DNA of 64,000 nt from Sambucus nigra (lineage: Eukaryota; Streptophyta; Magnoliopsida; Dipsacales; Adoxaceae): positions 476,055,159 through 476,119,158 of the forward strand of contig OX422221.1 of assembly GCA_949130495.1 (NCBI GenBank). Reading direction: 5' to 3'. Below the pieces are notes generated by a model. It did no database searches and was not told the DNA's origin. It worked only from the letters and a program-made list of their open reading frames with translations. Position numbers and translations under genes: made by a program. The first letter of the stretch is position 1. Each line of letters begins with the position of its first letter. Shown piece by piece: positions 1 to 13,045 of this stretch.

Positions 1-300
1 CACAAAATTGTTCTAACGAGATTTCCATCTCGTTTGAACGAAGCTCGGGAAAAATAAATTATTTTTAAGTTCGAAAAACTGCCTCGTTTTGTAAAAAAGT
101 ATTTTAATAAAAAATCTTCCAATACTATATGAAAAATCCACGACATCTAAAACAGCACCTATACCGATATTATGTAACGTCGTGGAGTATATTGAAGATA
201 AAGTGGCACACGTTAGTGATTCACTATGTGATGCTTGATAATCGAATCTGTTGTCTTGAACATGAGAACATGATGTAGGGATATATACCATACTTGATGT
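1..300. repeat. possible LTR remnant with TTCGAACGA-like motif
   Basis: The first 60 bases carry an inverted motif (GAGATTTCCATCTCG followed by TTTGAACGAAG) that resembles the repeated TCGTTCGAACGA words in the LTRs of element A at 22336-22535 and 27955-28215. It lies just upstream of a copia coding remnant on the + strand, so it may be the end of that element's 5' LTR. No LTR boundary, primer-binding site or target duplication is visible, and the window edge cuts it. Confidence 0.3.
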
Positions 301-519
301 AACCTAGATTCCATGGACAAGTCCTAGATACTAGGGGTAATATCAGAAAAGTTTCCCTTACATAGAAAGTTCTTTGAATGCTAAGTTTTTGGGCGTTGTG
401 CTTTTGAGTGTACCACTCGATGAAGGAATAAATATAATGGGAAGAAAGTGTTAAATGCCTACTTTAATGGAAGAGACTTGGACTTTGATAGTGGCGAGTC
501 TTTAGTTGAATGAACTATC

Positions 520-3500
520 GTTGTGTTCACTATTGTTCAGGACAATTTTGGTTCTTCACTCTCCATTATTGAAGACACGGTTGAGAATCACAACGTAGAG
601 TCTAAACATGAGTGTTTCCCAAATGAAGAGGAAGGGAAGGAGAATAATTTTATTTTTCATACTATTTTGAAGGCAAATGTACTTCCTAATGATATATTGA
701 CAGTGGTTTCTTGAGACACATGACTGATGATAAGATTAATTTTTCCCACCTTGAGTATCATAAGGATGAAAAGGTCACTTTTGGAGACATAAGTTAATTT
801 AGCATATTATTGGGTAATGAATCATAAAAATGTTGGATTTCCTATGATAGAAAACTTGATGCATGTGAAGGGTCTCTAACCTAATCTTATTAGCATAAGA
901 CCATTTTGTGCTAAAAATCTTGCGATAATTTCTCTTAACATAATTGTGAAATTTTGGATGAGAAAGGGAAGATATTAATTAATGGTGTGAGAATGCCCAA
1001 TAATTGTTATGGCCTTGTACCTATGTCGTCATTCATTTGTTATAGTGCTAAGGTAACCTCCATTGACCTTTGGTATAAACGAATAGGATATGTGAACTAT
1101 AAAAAACTTAACTGAGTTGTCAAGAGGCAACTTGTTCGTGGCATACCATAACTAGACAAACCTTCCTTGGATGTTTGTGTACCGTGTGGTCAATCTATCA
1201 TTACCTCATCTCGTGTCGTCGAGTTTATCAATATGGATATAATAGGGACTACGCATACAAAGAGTATAGGTGACAATAAGTACATTATTGTGATGGTGGA
1301 TGACTTTTGTAGGCTTTTCATTGAGGGGTCCCTCATGGAGAAGTACAAGATTGTGTATTTGGTCATGGCTAAATACCTGTTGCTCTAATACTGCTATTAA
1401 TGTTCAATAATCTAGATGAGGAGTTGTAATGGTACATTGCTTATGGATAAAGGAGTATGCAAATATTGTGGATGCCATGGCATAAGGTTCGAGTTTTACG
1501 TCGTTGGTACATCTCAACATAACAAAATTATTAAGTGGAAGAATAAGATTATTAAGGATATGACCCAGTCCCTTCTCTAAGGGAGGAATGTATCATTGAG
1601 GTTTCGGGCGAATGGGATTAGTACTGCATGACTTACACTAAATCAATCCTATATTCATCATGGTACTAATATAACATGTTATGAGTTGTGCACTGGATGC
1701 AATCCAACTTAAAGTATTTTTTAGTCTTTGGGAGTCCTTGCTACATCTTACGCGATATATAATATTTGGCAAAATTTTATTCCCTAAGTGATGAAGAAAA
1801 TATTTTTGGGATATTAATCAAATAATAAAGATTACAGGGTGTACAACCTTAAAATATCCAAGGTCACAGAATCATATAATGTTATGGTTAACAATGACTC
1901 TCCAAACCCATTCATTGATATATATTATTAGGTCCTTGAAAGTAACTCACCTCTAGGGGATGATCCCGTTACACCTCTAAGAGACAAAAGAGTAGTGGAC
2001 TCGCCCTTTAATAAGATAGATCTTCCATTTTAGGTAAGGATGAATCATGATGCATTTAACATGATTGAAGATCCTAGGAAGGGCATTATGATACTTGCAA
2101 GATATACTAATGATATCATATACCTTTTTATTTCTCTAAAATATATCCCAGAATGTGAAGGAATCACTCGAAGGCAAGAATTGGATCCTTGCGATACAAG
2201 AAGAGTTTCTTTAATTTGAAAAGCATGGTGTTTAGGAAATGGTCCCATGTCCTAGAAACATTAATATAATTAGATCCAAGTGGGTTTACAAATATAAGAA
2301 TGATGAGAATACGATGACCCCTAGAAATAAGGCTAGGGTTGTAAACCAAGCCTACACTCAAGTTGAAAGTGTGTATTTTGATGAAGCTTACATGTCCGTT
2401 GCCCAAGTAGGCTTCATACGTATTCTTTAATCTGTGGCATGCCACTTACACTTTAAAATATAAAAAATGGATATGAAAATTTATTTACTAAATGGATTGT
2501 GCAAGAAAGGTCTCTATGTTAAGCAACCGATAGAGTTTGAAAACCCAAGTTTCTTGAACACGTTTATCAGTTGAAGAAGCCTGACACAGGTGGAATAAGG
2601 ATCCTCGAGCTTGGTATGGAAGACTCACGCCCTATTATTGAGCGTGGAATAAGTATATGGAGTGGATAATATGTTATCTGTTAAGAGAGAGAAAAAGTAC
2701 ATTTTGGTTATCTAACTCTACGCGGATGGTATAGTATTTGATACTACGTGTGAAAGCCATAATCATGCATTTATGGAATTGATGACTAGTGAATTTGGGA
2801 TGGGTATGGTCTGAGAGGTCACATTATTCCTAGGTTTACATGTTCATCAATTGAAGTATGGAATATTTATATCTCAATCCATGCATGCACGAGACAGGGT
2901 GAATAAGTTTGGGATTGATTTTATAAGGCATGTTAGCACATCCATTTGTGTTGCTACAAAATTTAACAAAGATACTTAAGGTAATGATGTGGTTCAAACA
3001 CTTTACCGCAGTACAATAGGAAGTTTATTATATCTTATCATGAAATTACCTAACATTGCCTCTAGTATAGGAGTTTGTGCGAGGTTTGAAGATTTTCCTA
3101 TGGAGTCTCACTTGTTGTCCATGAAATGTATCATCAAGTATGTGAATGGGAATCCTAAGCATGGGATTTGGTATTGTTTTGATAAGAACACCTCATTATT
3201 CGCATACTCCGATGACGAATGAGCCGGAGATACCGAAAAACGTAAAAGCATCTTGGGAGGGTATTTCTATTTAGGAAGTTCCCTTGTTTCTTGGCATAAG
3301 AGAAAACAAAATTAAATTTCTTTATCAACCACCAAGGCCGAGTACATTGTGTCTAAGAATTTTTATTCTCAACTCCTTTAGATGTAACGAGTGCTTTAGG
3401 ATTACTGGATAGAGAAATGCACCATGATGATTTACTGTGATATCATATTCATAGTTTATATTTCCCATAACCCCATTCAACGCTCGAGGATGAAACAAAT

Positions 3501-3650
3501 AGATATACAACATCATTTCATTCGCGAGTTTATTAAGCATGTCATTTTTCTTTGAGTTTCATTCACGCTGATGCTCAGTTTGCTGATATTATGACCAAAA
3601 CTATAGACTACTCTAGGTATGAAAACCTTAGGTTTGGTTTTTAAATGTTG
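520..3650 (+). pseudogene. element H: decayed Ty1/copia pol (SIRE-like)
   Basis: This is a broken copia polyprotein read in several frames. In order I can read a gag-pre-integrase stretch (about 740-1170, ending near LWYKRIGYVNYKN), the start of the integrase core (about 1220-1380, with DNKYIIVMVDDFCR), reverse transcriptase (about 2240-2900; WVYKYKNDENTM and later LYADGIVF, where the usual YVDD/YADD is YADG), and copia RNase H (2989-3600; YRSTIGSLLYLIMKLPNIAS, SLVSWHKRKQN, STTKAEYIVS, HHFIREFIKH). The domain order PR-INT-RT-RNH is copia-type. The KESHLKAVK-like and STAEAEY-like blocks resemble the SIRE/Maximus lineage, which is my inference. Dozens of stops and frameshifts make it inactive. 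No PPT or 3' LTR could be identified after 3650. Confidence 0.8.
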
Positions 3651-4034
3651 CCTAAGCTCTAAGCATTTTTTACAGTAGAATCTTATCTCTCATTTCACAT
3701 CGTGTTACATCCTACCTAGATATTTACAATATGTAGTATATATATTTTTTTGTTTATTTACTTAAAATAAAAAGATTTTATTTTTGAAACTTAAAGAAAA
3801 ACCCATAATTATATTTAATTTTGGAATATGTTAAAAAATACAAATTGTTTTTAATATGTGATTTTTGTGGATAAATAGTGTTGAGATGATTGAAATTTTA
3901 TGCAACACATCATCCTACCTTTTCCCATTTCTTGGATTAGAAACTTAGGAAGGTAGTGTGAATCCCTGAATATTTTTCTTAGTCATTACTATGGAGATCT
4001 CTGATAACAACTCATGTTAACTATGTAGTGATCT
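3651..4034. other. AT-rich spacer
   Basis: AT-rich sequence between the copia remnant and the Mutator-like element. It has poly-A and poly-T runs and no coding potential that I can support. It could include the decayed 3' LTR of element H. Confidence 0.4.
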
Positions 4035-4043
4035 TTATAATAT

Positions 4044-4490
4044 GTTTTTTTTTTACTTTAATACATTACTAATTCTCAGCTGTAGACTTAAATACATTTT
4101 AATTTGAAAAATTAGACTTTCCCCAAAATCGTTAAAAATATGTTAAATTTAACTACCTCGTGGCATATAAATTAAAAATAATTTAAAATTCTTAAAAATT
4201 AATACAAAAGGTAAAAGAAATTGAAAATAATAAAAAAAACCCCAAACAAGGAAAACCACAAAAATATGTGAGCCTTTCAGTTTCACAATCCCATCCCTTA
4301 TCCCCCCTCTCCCGACAACCACCATCACCCCACACTATACTCCCACTCTCAGTAAACACCCACCCTCTTTTCGTCTCATCAACCCCAACCCCAAAGCCCA
4401 CCATCATTCTCCCAAGAATCCACATTCCCCCCCGAATGTGGAATATGTTTTGGTTGGCCAAGCCGATTGCAAATTTGATACAAAATGAAG

Positions 4491-4530
<40 letters not shown>

Positions 4531-4906
4531 GTTGGTAGGTTTTCGATTATTTCAAGTCAAGAGATAGTTTCCATTGGTTTGTTTCATGTTTTTCTTGTCC
4601 CATTTGATATTAGAAATGACAGTTTTCCATTGGAGAGATATGGATTGTCGGGGGTGGGGTGGGGTGCTTTCGGGGGAAGGGATCGACCGGGGAGTAGGGG
4701 CGGGTGGCTAGGATTGAAGAAGATGAAAGATTTATTTTCTTTGTGGCTTATTTATTTATTTATTTTAGAATTTTAACATTATTTTTAATTTAAATTAGTT
4801 ACAGTTAACAAATTTTTAAAGAGTTTGGGCAAAGTCTAATTCTTAAATTGAAATGTATTTATGTCTAAAACCAGGAATTAGTAACATATTAAATTAAAAA
4901 AAAAGC
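4044..4906. mobile_element. Mutator-like non-autonomous element with long TIRs
   Basis: Bases from 4044 to about 4206 are the inverted complement of about 4745-4906. Both ends show poly-T, then TTTAATA(C/T), TTACTAATTC, AGAC(T/A)TAAATACATTT and ATTAGACTTT, then further matching into ATTAAAAATAAT. The terminal repeats are thus about 160 bp. The flanks are TTATAATAT (4035-4043) and TTATAGTAT (4907-4915), a 9-bp target duplication with one mismatch. Long TIRs with a 9-bp duplication are the Mutator superfamily signature. The 863-bp element has no transposase. Its interior (about 4265-4460) is unusually C-rich and followed by a CT microsatellite, so it may be a captured gene fragment (Pack-MULE); that part is inference. 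Confidence 0.75.
4494..4530. repeat. (CT)n microsatellite
   Basis: An uninterrupted CT/TC run inside the Mutator-like element. It produces artificial Leu-Ser and Arg-Glu open frames on the two strands that are not genes. Confidence 0.95.
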
Positions 4907-4915
4907 TTATAGTAT

Positions 4916-6778
4916 TGCACACACTTATGCGAGTTGAACTAGGGTGTATCTTCGATTTAGATGAACCAAAATTTCTTTGCAAATTAATTTTCACTCAATT
5001 AAGGCAATCTTTTCTTCGCTTGATTTTTTAAATGTGCGTGTAAGAACCATTAATTGTAAGGATAATTTACAAAATGATAAGGGGATAAATGACAAGAACA
5101 ACCAAAAGAAGTCATAACCATCGTCGACAAGAAACTTAATCTTTGCACTAATTGAAGAGAATAATGAATTGATCTATGAAAAGGCATATTATTAAGAATA
5201 AAGTGTTGAATAATTAATTTTAGCATTTTTAAATTACATGTGTGCTCATAATTTAACTAAAATAAAAAAATATTACACACCCAATAAATATTAATTAGTG
5301 AGAATATAATTAACATTTATGTGGAAATAAATTTACTAAGTGTGATTAAGTAAATACAATTCGGTCAATTGTTAGTACGTCGTAATGGATAGAAACAATG
5401 GGGATTGGCGGTATCTCAATCGGGACACACGAGTAGGTTTTTTTTGGGTTAGGATATGATATTGATATTTGGTGACTTGGATGATGATTTCGAGTGCACG
5501 ATTGATCCATAATGGGTCGAAATAGTAAAAAATAAGTCGCCATGGGGTAGAGATTGAATACCGAGTTTTTTTTAGACTAGTAGGGACTCAGGGACATACG
5601 AGTCATTATACACTATGGGGTTAACCTAATTTCAGGATTAGAACTTGAAATAAGAGTTTAAGAGTTATGAAGCAACCACTTTATATATTAAAACACATGA
5701 GAGTTAAATTGGTGATAAAAGAGGGAGAAAAGCATAAAGGATTCAAGAGGGAGGCATAATTGGAGGCAAATCGCTGGGAGTTCTTGGTTAGATTCAAGTC
5801 TACAAGAAGAAAATCATAATTCCTTCTACATCTAAGGCAAGTGACTAAAATTATTTAATGTTTTTGTTTAGTTCTATGCTCATATTAAAATTTGGTAGAC
5901 TTGTAACAAATTTTGGGGTTGGGAATTTACTTGTAAATGCCTTTTTTTTTGTAGAAAAATTGAAATTGATGATGATTCTTTATGATCTTATTAGAATAAA
6001 TCCCACGTGAAAAGTAGGCTCTTACTAGATAAGTGTAAGAATAAAAAGGATATATATGTTCATGAATTGAAAGATCCGAAATTTAATAAAAAAGATGTGA
6101 TCTTGAATTATGGATTTAAGAATTGTATTAGAATTACGGTGTAGATTAATTCTAGGAAAAAGTGATGCTTAAATACCATGATTTGGAATGATTTTGATGA
6201 ATTTGGAAAATTAAACATGTATCCTTATGATTAGAAATTGATAGGGTAATGTTTATATGCATGGGGATGAAGTTTAGAGATGTTTTGGGGGAAGGAGATG
6301 CGCCGAAATTCATCAAACAAAATTACGTCATTTCGGGTTCGATAGCAGGGGCGAACCGGTTTGACCCCTAGCCGACCCGATTTGGCATCCCTGTGTCACC
6401 CACTTATGCTTTTTAAATGGTTTTTATTATTGGAATAATTTCAGGCTGGTTCAGGGTACTCGTAAGGATGTTAGGACTACTGAAATATGACTTTGGCATA
6501 TTAGTAATTATCAAAAAATGATTGGGGTTAACCCCGGGGTAAATTTCGGTGTTTGGTATGTTTAACACCCTAATAATAAAATAAAGAAATATGGACGAAT
6601 AATTGGGTGAATTTTAAATACGGGCTGATAGGGAAGGTCCGGGCGATTCAGGATGTTAAGTGTCATTGTTAATTTAATTAGTGGTTAATTAAATATTTAT
6701 GAGTCAGTGGTAAAACTCGGTACAACTAGGCTAGTGCTTTGGGCGACAATCACATATTTGCTGAATTATGTGAACACA

Positions 6779-6779
<1 letters not shown>
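4916..6779. other. non-coding AT-rich region, no gene seen
   Basis: No domain or long credible frame is present. Part of the 6300-6720 segment (direct GC-richer phrases such as GGGGCGAACCGG and CCCCGGGGTAAATT) has the texture of a gypsy LTR, but I could not find a partner copy or LTR ends. It may be part of the 5' LTR of element C or an older repeat. Confidence 0.4.

Positions 6780-6852
<73 letters not shown>
6780..6852. repeat. (TC)n(TA)n compound microsatellite
   Basis: A CT run of about 24 bases passes directly into a TA run of about 50 bases. It creates a spurious Tyr-Ile frame on the minus strand. Confidence 0.95.
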
Positions 6853-6854
<2 letters not shown>

Positions 6855-7870
6855 AACAATATATATATGGATCATAATAATATTTGTGTGTATGATATTT
6901 ATGTGAAACATACCCATCCTAGCGGATATGCTATTGGCGGAGGCTGCGTGCCGTGGGAGGTCACTCTGGCAAATCTCAGCAGAGGTAGTACCATTCCCCT
7001 GGGTCATATGTTTGTGCACGACCACCCTATGTAGGTTTGGAGTCCCGTGAAATAATGTGGTATGGTAATAACCTACAAACTTAAGACTATGACCGCCTCC
7101 GATTTTTACTTTTATTATGGGTTCGGTAGTGAGATCTGAGCCGCTCGCCCAGGTTGTGGTGGGCATTCCTGTAGCTTGATAGCATGCTAGTGATTTCGCA
7201 CCCGGTGAGGACATACTTAGAGGGATTGTGGTTACATATATAACAAGCGATGTATGTGTATCTATTTGATGTGTTACAAACATACGAATATAAAGGTTGA
7301 GATAACTATATACGGATATAATAAGTGTGAATGTTTATTAATAATTGGAGTAAAGTTATAAGAATAAGTTTATGATAATATAATTGAGAATTAATTAAGC
7401 AGAGGGGAAAGCTAATTAAGAAATCACATAGAAATAATATACTCAAGACAAGCTAGTGTGTTATATTGAGATTAATGATGACTTTAGTTATGTGGGTAGC
7501 ATAACTAGGAGAGGTAAGAAGCATACGTTTGGGGCGTATATTAGATGAAGGGTGAGGGTCGTATCATGTGATTGCGCTACCAGATTAAATATGAAAAATT
7601 ACTTTACATTTTTGATAAGCACCCAAAAGTGTTTAAAATAACCCCATATAGACGGTTTTTAATTGTTAATTCTCGATAAAATTGATCTTATGCGCTTCAT
7701 GTCTATCTTGTAGGTCAAATGCCCCTTGCGGAATTTAAAGTATAAAATCAAGGCAAAATGCGGCACATAAGTGGTTGAATGAGCTAAAGCCCAATCCCCG
7801 TACCTATTACCCTGTCCCCTAACCGAACCTAGACCCCCTAGCTTATCCTAAAATTGCCCTGTGTGTGGTG
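6853..7870. other. non-coding region with LTR-like texture
   Basis: No coding sequence is supported. The stretch at about 7140-7215 (GGTTGTGGTGGGCATTCC, then GATTTCGCACCCGGTGAGG) is the kind of phrase I associate with plant gypsy LTRs. That is a recollection of pattern, not a search result. A second LTR copy is not visible in the window. Confidence 0.35.
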
Positions 7871-8079
<209 letters not shown>

Positions 8080-10672
8080 TTCTATATTCATATATTTTTT
8101 GAGTCATTTTTATTATTTTATTTTATTCTATGTAGTGTTTTACGTAAATATAATATGCGTGAGTATGGTTGTGTCATTTTTATTTCCTTTTGTTTTATTT
8201 TATTTTAGGGCCTTTATTTTTAATATTTTTATTTTATGTAAATATTATGTACTACATATGTATCTTTATGTCCGTGTCTTTACATATTATAGGTGTCCAT
8301 TTTATGAGAATTTTAGTTATTTATTTATTTATTTTTATATTATTTTATTTTGAGTTTTTTTATTAATAGGTTAGGATTTTAATTTTTAGTTTTATTAATT
8401 TTGTTAGTTTTATTTATTAGTTAGGTAGTGTTATTTTAATTATTAGGTGCGAATATAAAAACACATACACATACATGCACACACACTAAAAACTCTACGC
8501 CTCCTAAACCCGAACTCCACCTCTACACCTGCCACCGACGTCTTCTACCCACTGCCCCTATAACCCTGATACAAATCGTGCCCAACCTTGTTTTTACCCC
8601 TGCTATACCGCCAACTCACCTCCTACCTTATTCCTGTGACCCACACCTCAGCCCATCTTCATCAACCGGGATCCCAAATGCTTTGACCCAAGCTCGGAAT
8701 ACCTGCGACCCAATTCCCCATTGCTGGCACCAATCCTATCTAAGCATGCTACTATTTGAACCCACTTCAATCTCTAAGCCCATTTTAACCCACACCTTAA
8801 TACCCAATTCTACCTGCACATTTAACCTTTCGTATTTTAACCTTACCCTCATTACCTCATTAAACCCACACATGTTTGAAAGACCTTTGTCCCATTTTAT
8901 GAATTAACCTTATAACACCTCTCCCACACGCACCATTAAACCTTTCTAATTATGCCCCTAGCTCCATGTGCATCTTATATAACCATGAAGGCACATTCAT
9001 TTGGAGTACCTAGAAGCTAGTTGTGAATACCATAGAAAGAGAAATTTTATTTTAGTCATTTTAGTTTTTTATAGTTTAGAGAAAAAATAAATTGAGTGAG
9101 TGTAATTCCATAGAGAGAAATATATTTGAAGAAATTCATTGCAATTGAAGGCATTTTTGAGTTTGATCTATTCCTCTCTAATTCATCTTGTTTAATCCTC
9201 GCATGCTTTTATTTGTTTATTTTGTGTCTTGGATGATGATTATGGAGGGCTACTCTCCCATTCAAGGGATAAATTGAAGCCCCCATGAATCCAATTGATT
9301 TAGTTTTTTAATTTTAATTTGTTTGATTTCCTTTGATTAGTAAATTTAATTCCTACTCTTATTAACATTGATAAATGGAAAATCATCCTTGAGAAAGGAT
9401 TGAAAATTGAGTTATCATTTTATCATTTGATTTAAAGTAGAGATAGGCTTATAAAATTGATTAAAATTGTAATATAATTTTCTCCTACTCTTATTTTTAG
9501 TTTGTCTAATTAAAACTAGTTGGGTGAATCGATCCTAGCGAGTGATTCATTTGACTCATTTTAATTCATTTTAAGTAGTGTTGTGGGAATTAAAAGTACT
9601 TTTCAAAAAGAATATTTAATTAATTTAATAGTGTAATGAAAATTACCGTTTGAATTAAATGAATATTTTGGAAATCAATCAGTTTAATATAGTTCAAATT
9701 AGTGTAAATTGTGTGAAATAGGGGTGGATTTACATCCCTTGATTTTTCTTATCTTTCACTCATTTTTCATCACACTTTTTAGTTATTTCATTAAACTTTT
9801 ATTCTAGTTTTGTTAATTTCCTTCACTTAGTTTAGTTAATTCACCATCATCACAAAATCGTTTTAATATAAAATAAAATCATAAAAAATAGAAAACAAAG
9901 AAAAAGAAAAATAAAAAGATCAAGAAAGAAAATAACTAGAAATTTGGATTACATCTCTTTTCTCGTGTTTCATTCCATTAAGTTGGATTGATACCCTTAC
10001 TTCCCTCTATACGAGTTTTGTTATATTTTTATAGGTAATTGAAGGATATTTGATTAACAGCGACACACAAAAAGCCTTTATATCAATTTTCATTACTGTA
10101 TTTTATTCACTTTTTAAATATTTTCAAAGGTTTTGGGCTGTGACCCACATCAAATGTTTTCAAAAACTTTTAGGTGTCCAGCCACAGGGACGTCAAGGAT
10201 GATTCTCCTCTCTAGGGTTACGTTGTTGCAGTTGATGTGGAAGCTTGCGGGTTTTGGAGTAGCCGATCCTATCATTGTTATCTTATATTAGGTTATATTT
10301 TATACATTGGTTGGGCATGTCGCCGCTTTTATCAAATTTATTTACTTTCAGTTTATTTAGTTCAGTTAAGATGATTATATTAGATTATTAGTAACCGATG
10401 GTATATTCGGTACTTGGTTTTATTTATTTCTGCATTTAGACTTCTTTATTGGTGTGTTTATTTATATTATTTATTGTGAATGAGTTTATGGTGAATGGTT
10501 TATTTTTGGTAGTGTAATTAAAGATTAAAATTTGACACAACTTGTTAAACTAATAGATTGTTAGTAATTAATTGAATTTCGTCAGTGATGCTAAGAATGA
10601 GCCATATGAGACTCTCGTTTTATTTTGGTAGAGGGATGCCCACCCATTATTTTAATAGGTAGGGTGTCACAG
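8080..10672 (+). other. non-coding; probably contains the 5' LTR of gypsy element C
   Basis: No gene is seen. A TATA-like word at 8977-8984 (TTATATAA) is followed by an A/T-rich leader-like segment. The right end (GGTGTCACA, to about 10672) lies directly before a canonical primer-binding site, so this end is the 3' boundary of an LTR. I cannot fix the left LTR boundary because the 3' LTR of C is not present in the window for comparison. Confidence 0.5.
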
Positions 10673-10674
10673 AT

Positions 10675-10686
10675 GGTATCAGAGCA
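10675..10686 (+). other. primer-binding site of element C (tRNA-iMet)
   Basis: TGGTATCAGAGC, exactly complementary to the 3' end of plant initiator-Met tRNA, two bases after the LTR end TGTCACA. It fixes element C as a + strand LTR retrotransposon. Confidence 0.9.
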
Positions 10687-10849
10687 TCAGGTTCTGGAGT
10701 CCTTAGGATCTCTGCGGCTAACTATGATTTTTGCGTAGTGTCTTTAGAGCCCTATTTTAGGATTGTTGTATTCATTTACGTACTTACATTCTTAAGCTAT
10801 TATGAATCATATTAACTATGAACTTATACAATTACAATCTAGTTTCAAA

Positions 10850-12150
10850 TACTACCTAAGATAGGACGACCACCTAGGGCCGCCAGGAGGTCCAACGAAG
10901 GAGAGGCTCAACAGGAGCCATTGGAGCCACAAGGGGCGATGACGACCACAAAGGTGGTAATTATAATTACTCAGGAGATTAATGTCGCCATGACCGCTAT
11001 GGGAAATTAATTTTTGTAGACTCACCTACAACAACCAGTGGCACCGGTCGTCCAACACCATTTGGGGTCATCAACATAGGATAGAGTGAGGGAGGCCTTC
11101 CAAAAAGGTCATCCATCGGAGTTCTAGGGTAGTTCAGACGTGGTAGCTTCCAGCCAGTGGAAGAAACATATCACATGCCATCTTTGCTTAGTTGAGTACA
11201 ACGATACACAAAGACATATACTGGATACTTTTAAGCTAGTAGGCGTGACACTTCAGTGGTGGGAGTCGATAACCATGATAGAAGAGAGGGAAATTATGAC
11301 CATAGCAGAGTTTTGGGTGCAGTTTGACCACTAGTATTTTTCGTCGGCGATCCTGGCAGAGATGCGAAGGAGATTTATTGATGTTACTCAGGGAGATCGG
11401 TCGGTGGAAGAGTACGAGGAAGATTTTACCCTTATGGTAAACTTTATGCCCGATGAGGTGAACACTGAGGAGAAGAAGATGCTGAAGTTTATGGACGAAC
11501 TAACTTGGAGGATTCGATAACATTTGTTGGGCAACCCGATATTGACCACCTACGTTAAGGTCGTCAATGCCACATTACTTCACTGCCAGGACCATAACTT
11601 TCATCTGAAGGGAAGCAAGATAGTTGGGGATACTAGTGAGACAGACAAAGAAGGTGGGCATGGCGCTAGCGGGGCATCGCAGCAGCACATAGGTAGACAG
11701 CATGAGCATGATTCCTGACAGGGGAATCTGGCTAAGAGGTTTCGATCGAGAAGTTTTTTCCCAATGGTAGTGGGTTCAGACAGGGCCAGTAGGTCCCTCA
11801 CCATCAGCCTCAGCAATAATAGTATGTTCCTCTGGGTCACCATGGTCAAGGGAACAACGGGAGCGGTCAGCAGGGCCATCGATTGGGCCAACCCCGATAG
11901 GGCCACCAGGGCTAGAGGCAGGGGAAATTCATTGGCTATTATTTCATTTGTGGAGAGATGGGCCATCAATAGAGAGACTGCCCACAGCTAGGCAGAGGAC
12001 CATAATAGTGGCAGCCGATGCAGTTACCACCTATAGCACTAGCTCCACCAGCAGCAGGGGAAGCTACAGTACGAGCATGTTTACAATGTTCGGGATGCCA
12101 TCATACCACAGGTGCATTAGGAGCAACCAATAGTTGAGGGTATATTTCCT
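10850..12150 (+). pseudogene. gag of element C
   Basis: Decayed gypsy gag. About 11110-11520 reads as a Retrotrans_gag-type domain: LVGVTLQWWESI matches the usual 'L-x-G-x-A-x-x-WW' core, followed by AEFWVQFDHxYF and AEMRRRFIDVTQGDRSVEEY EEDF spread over the next 40 residues. The basic, Gln/Ser-rich part after about 11520 is where a CCHC knuckle would be expected, but I cannot see an intact one. Several in-frame stops are present (for example near 11332 and 11518). The virus-like-particle role is known for the family; the copy is dead. Confidence 0.75.
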
Positions 12151-12162
12151 ATTCATGGGCAT

Positions 12163-12411
12163 ATGGGTATGGTGTTATTTAATAAAGGAGCCTCACACTC
12201 GTTCATAGTTACCAGATTTGCACGCACAACCAGTCTACTAGAGACAACCGATAACACTATTATGTGTGTAGATTCACCTTTGGGTAGTGGGGCCCTTATA
12301 CACTCAATTTGTAGGGGAGTAGATATAGACGTCGAGAGATTATGTTTAGCGGTCGACTTGCTTGTCTTGGACATGGTGGGGTACGATGTTATCTTAGGCA
12401 TGGATTAGTTG
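12163..12411 (+). pseudogene. aspartic protease of element C, active-site Asp lost
   Basis: The frame reads VLFNKGASHSFI where gypsy proteases have LFD(S/T)GA(S/T)HSFI, then LLVLDMVGYDVILGMD, the conserved flap and C-terminal motif. The catalytic Asp has become Asn. A TAG follows the GMD motif, where the family has a Trp-Leu, consistent with decay of a Trp codon. It lies between gag and RT as expected. Confidence 0.8.
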
Positions 12412-13045
12412 GCAGGGTATAGGGCTATGGTGGATTGCTTTGGGAGTACCATTGTAGTTTCCATCTCGAGATAGGAGATGTTTCTTGTAGAGATGCCTTT
12501 TTCTAAAGGAGGGTCGAGCACACACCTGTAGTAAATTGAGGAGGAGACCTCATAGGAGGTGGTAATCTCCTTGGATTCAATTCCGGCTATGAGGGAGTTC
12601 GCAAATGCTTTCCAGGAGATACTCGGTTTGCCACCCAATTGGGAGATTGAGTTCATAATTGATTTAATGCTTGTGATGAGGCCGATTGCATAAGCACCGT
12701 ATCACATATCCCCGTTAGAAATACGGGAATTGATAGATTAGATTCAGCAGCTCCTGGGGTAGGATTTTATTTGACTAAGCACATCACCATGGGGTGTGTC
12801 TGTATTGTTTGTAAAGAATAAGGACGGGTCACTTAGACTGTTCATTGACTACAGGGAGTTGAACAAAGTCATGATTCAGAATATGTATCCGTTGCCTCGA
12901 GTTGGTGACTTGTTCGACCTGTTGAGAGGAGCAGCGTACTTCTCTAAGATAGAGTTGAGATCAGGGTATCACCAGTTGCGTGTTAGGGATGAGGACGTTC
13001 CTAGGACCGCATTCCTGATGCGATACGGGTTGTATGAGCTCAAGG
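12412..13045 (+). pseudogene. reverse transcriptase of element C, N-terminal part
   Basis: After a linker (LPPNWEIEFIIDL, where the family has LPPxREVEFxIDL) comes the RT palm. It shows [60 protein letters not shown] and [14 protein letters not shown]. The first catalytic Asp of the usual FSKIDL motif is Glu here (FSKIEL). The frame is cut inside the YEFxVMPFGL motif by the hAT-like insertion at 13046. Confidence 0.85.

Noticed and set aside
4192..4567. Open frames on both strands with Arg-Glu or Leu-Ser repeats
   Set aside because: Produced by the CT microsatellite and C-rich interior of the Mutator-like element; no conserved domain.
6750..7283. 177-residue minus-strand frame
   Set aside because: Driven by the TC/TA microsatellite, with no recognisable domain and a Tyr-Ile artefact tail.
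8578..8907. 109-residue plus-strand frame, Pro/Thr-rich
   Set aside because: C-rich low-complexity DNA with no domain or gene context; not enough to call a gene.
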